Origin: Wyeomyia smithii
Taxonomy: Eukaryota > Arthropoda > Insecta > Diptera > Culicidae
Direction of reading: 5' to 3'
NCBI RefSeq assembly: GCF_029784165.1
Contig: NC_073695.1
Span: 59,982,469 to 60,046,468 of the forward strand
Length of the DNA: 64,000 bases
Positions 62,962 through 64,000 of this stretch are shown here, one piece after another. The notes below the pieces were generated by a model. It saw nothing but the letters and a program-made list of their open reading frames with translations, made no database searches and was not told the DNA's origin. Positions within the stretch are counted from its first letter, which is position 1; the number at the start of each line of letters is the position of its first letter. Position numbers and translations under genes: made by a program.

Positions 62962-64000
62962 CAAGCTTGCTGTTCTAGTGTGAATTCAGCATCTATTACT
63001 GTTTCCCCACGTTCGATTATCTCAAAAAAAAAATTAATTGCTTCTAGCCAGCATTTAAAAATTGGTTTGTGATCGAAAAAATAAGACTCATGTACTCCAG
63101 TGATAACATTCATATTATTAGCGAAAACCACGTCAAGCTTTTATTCAATGATCGTCTTTGGTTAACGCTCTGAAAACTATCTTTTAAATTCATTTCATTC
63201 ATTATTGAAATTGGACTTACGTTGGTATACAATTTGTAATTGACTGGCCTAATATGTATAAAGTAATAGTTAGTATAACAAAGGTTTCTGCAACACAAGG
63301 TAGAATAATTAAGGTTTTTCAACTCAATTTAGTCTTTTTTTTACGCGGTTCTATACGAATTTGGAACACATCTTCTGTGTAAAAAACCCTAACCGTATAG
63401 AAATAAAATACAAGGTATTGACTAGTATTAAACCAAAAAATAGTTTCGACTTGTTGCGATTTACTGAGTTGTTCAAGTTCTTGCAATGATTTCTTTTTTG
63501 TTTATTCATGTTAAAATTCGGTAACCGGTGTTATTTGGAAAAGTATCGTTAAAAGGTCGTCGTGTAAATACCGCGTTATTCGAGAGAAAAACGTCGTTCA
63601 AACCCGATAAAAAGATCTTACTTTACCTAAAAAAACACAAATAAAAACATTGTAATGATATTGTTAGGATACTAGTCTTGAAATATTTGTTCAGTAGATT
63701 TGTTGGTCTTATATACCTGAAGGGCGGTATAGCTATAATAAATCACTGCAATTTCGTGTTTATGACTATTGAAAATAGTTCTATCTCGTTAATGGCCAAT
63801 CCTTCAATTTTAATCATTCCGAAAACTCTATGTCAATTTATTCAGCCAAGGAAACAAATTTACTAGCAACAGTTAAAAAATCAGCACCTGTAGGAACACC
63901 TGTATCTGAAAAAAGAATATTAATGCTACAGAATGAATGCATTTTTCAGGAAGTTATTTTTATGCTGAATAATATTTCCACAAACATAAACACTATGGGA
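62962..64000. other. AT-rich end of the window with a short degraded MITE relic
   Basis: No gene was recognised. At about 63331-63391 a TCTTTTTTTTACGCGG stretch and a mirrored GTGTAAAAAACCCTAA resemble a shortened member of the ACGCGG MITE family seen at 6826 and 41896. Confidence 0.45.

Noticed and set aside
1..64000. Endogenous viral elements, LTR retrotransposon gag-pol, tRNA and rRNA genes
   Set aside because: I looked for their typical protein motifs and structures and found none that I could support.

Overview
This window is repeat-dominated, AT-rich eukaryotic DNA of the kind found in mosquito (culicine-like) genomes. The evidence is the set of element types: non-LTR retrotransposons resembling the CR1/jockey-like, RTE, LOA (Lian-like), I (MosquI-like), R1 and L1/Tx1 groups, DD37-type mariner transposase relics, many TA-flanked and 8-bp-duplication MITEs, large foldback elements, and (TG)n-associated repeats. 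Clade names are judged by eye from protein motifs, not from a tree. I recognised no host protein-coding gene, no tRNA or rRNA gene, no CRISPR array and no viral insertion.

Layout. 1-143 is a foldback palindrome. About 150-4250 is LINE-A (+), a deleted PHD-finger LINE. 4331-4547 is a TA-flanked MITE. About 4552-11000 is LINE-B (RTE-like, -), split by four nested insertions: a SINE-like element (6432-6719), a TA MITE (6826-7313), a hAT-type MITE (7822-8303) and a 1.95-kb foldback (8875-10829). 11735-13160 is a LINE-A 3' fragment (-) split by an 888-bp palindromic element with an 8-bp target duplication. 13160-16890 has no recognisable gene. 16894-17707 is a DD37E mariner relic (+). 19365-19605 is a minisatellite. 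20885-21190 is an RTE endonuclease scrap. 21326-24000 holds two more mariner relics, one split by a foldback. 24119-25260 is an L1/Tx1-like RT relic. 25260-29300 is mostly featureless. 29305-29932 is a foldback.

30960-43560 is a nested block. A LOA-like LINE-D (-) is broken into pieces by LINE-E (31719-36097, I-like, complete EN and RT plus RNase H after one in-frame stop, 11-bp target duplication), by an unresolved LTR-like stretch (37893-38633), and by a hAT-type MITE (41479-42265) that itself holds a smaller MITE. 43560-47350 has no recognised gene. 47352-48464 is a MITE.

49880-62190 is a set of (TG)n-centred repeat units and satellites. Into successive units have inserted LINE-F (50071-55943), a full-length I-like element with both ORFs open and a perfect 15-bp target duplication, and LINE-G (56172-58108), a 5'-truncated R1-like element with a 14-bp target duplication. 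The window ends with satellite repeats, a TA MITE (62467-62959) and AT-rich DNA.

LINE-F is the only element that looks capable of autonomous movement. Its ORF1 would bind RNA, and ORF2 would nick the target, reverse-transcribe and remove RNA. Nearly all the large LINEs lie on the minus strand, so a plus-strand transcript of this interval would be antisense to them; whether it is a piRNA source locus can be tested.
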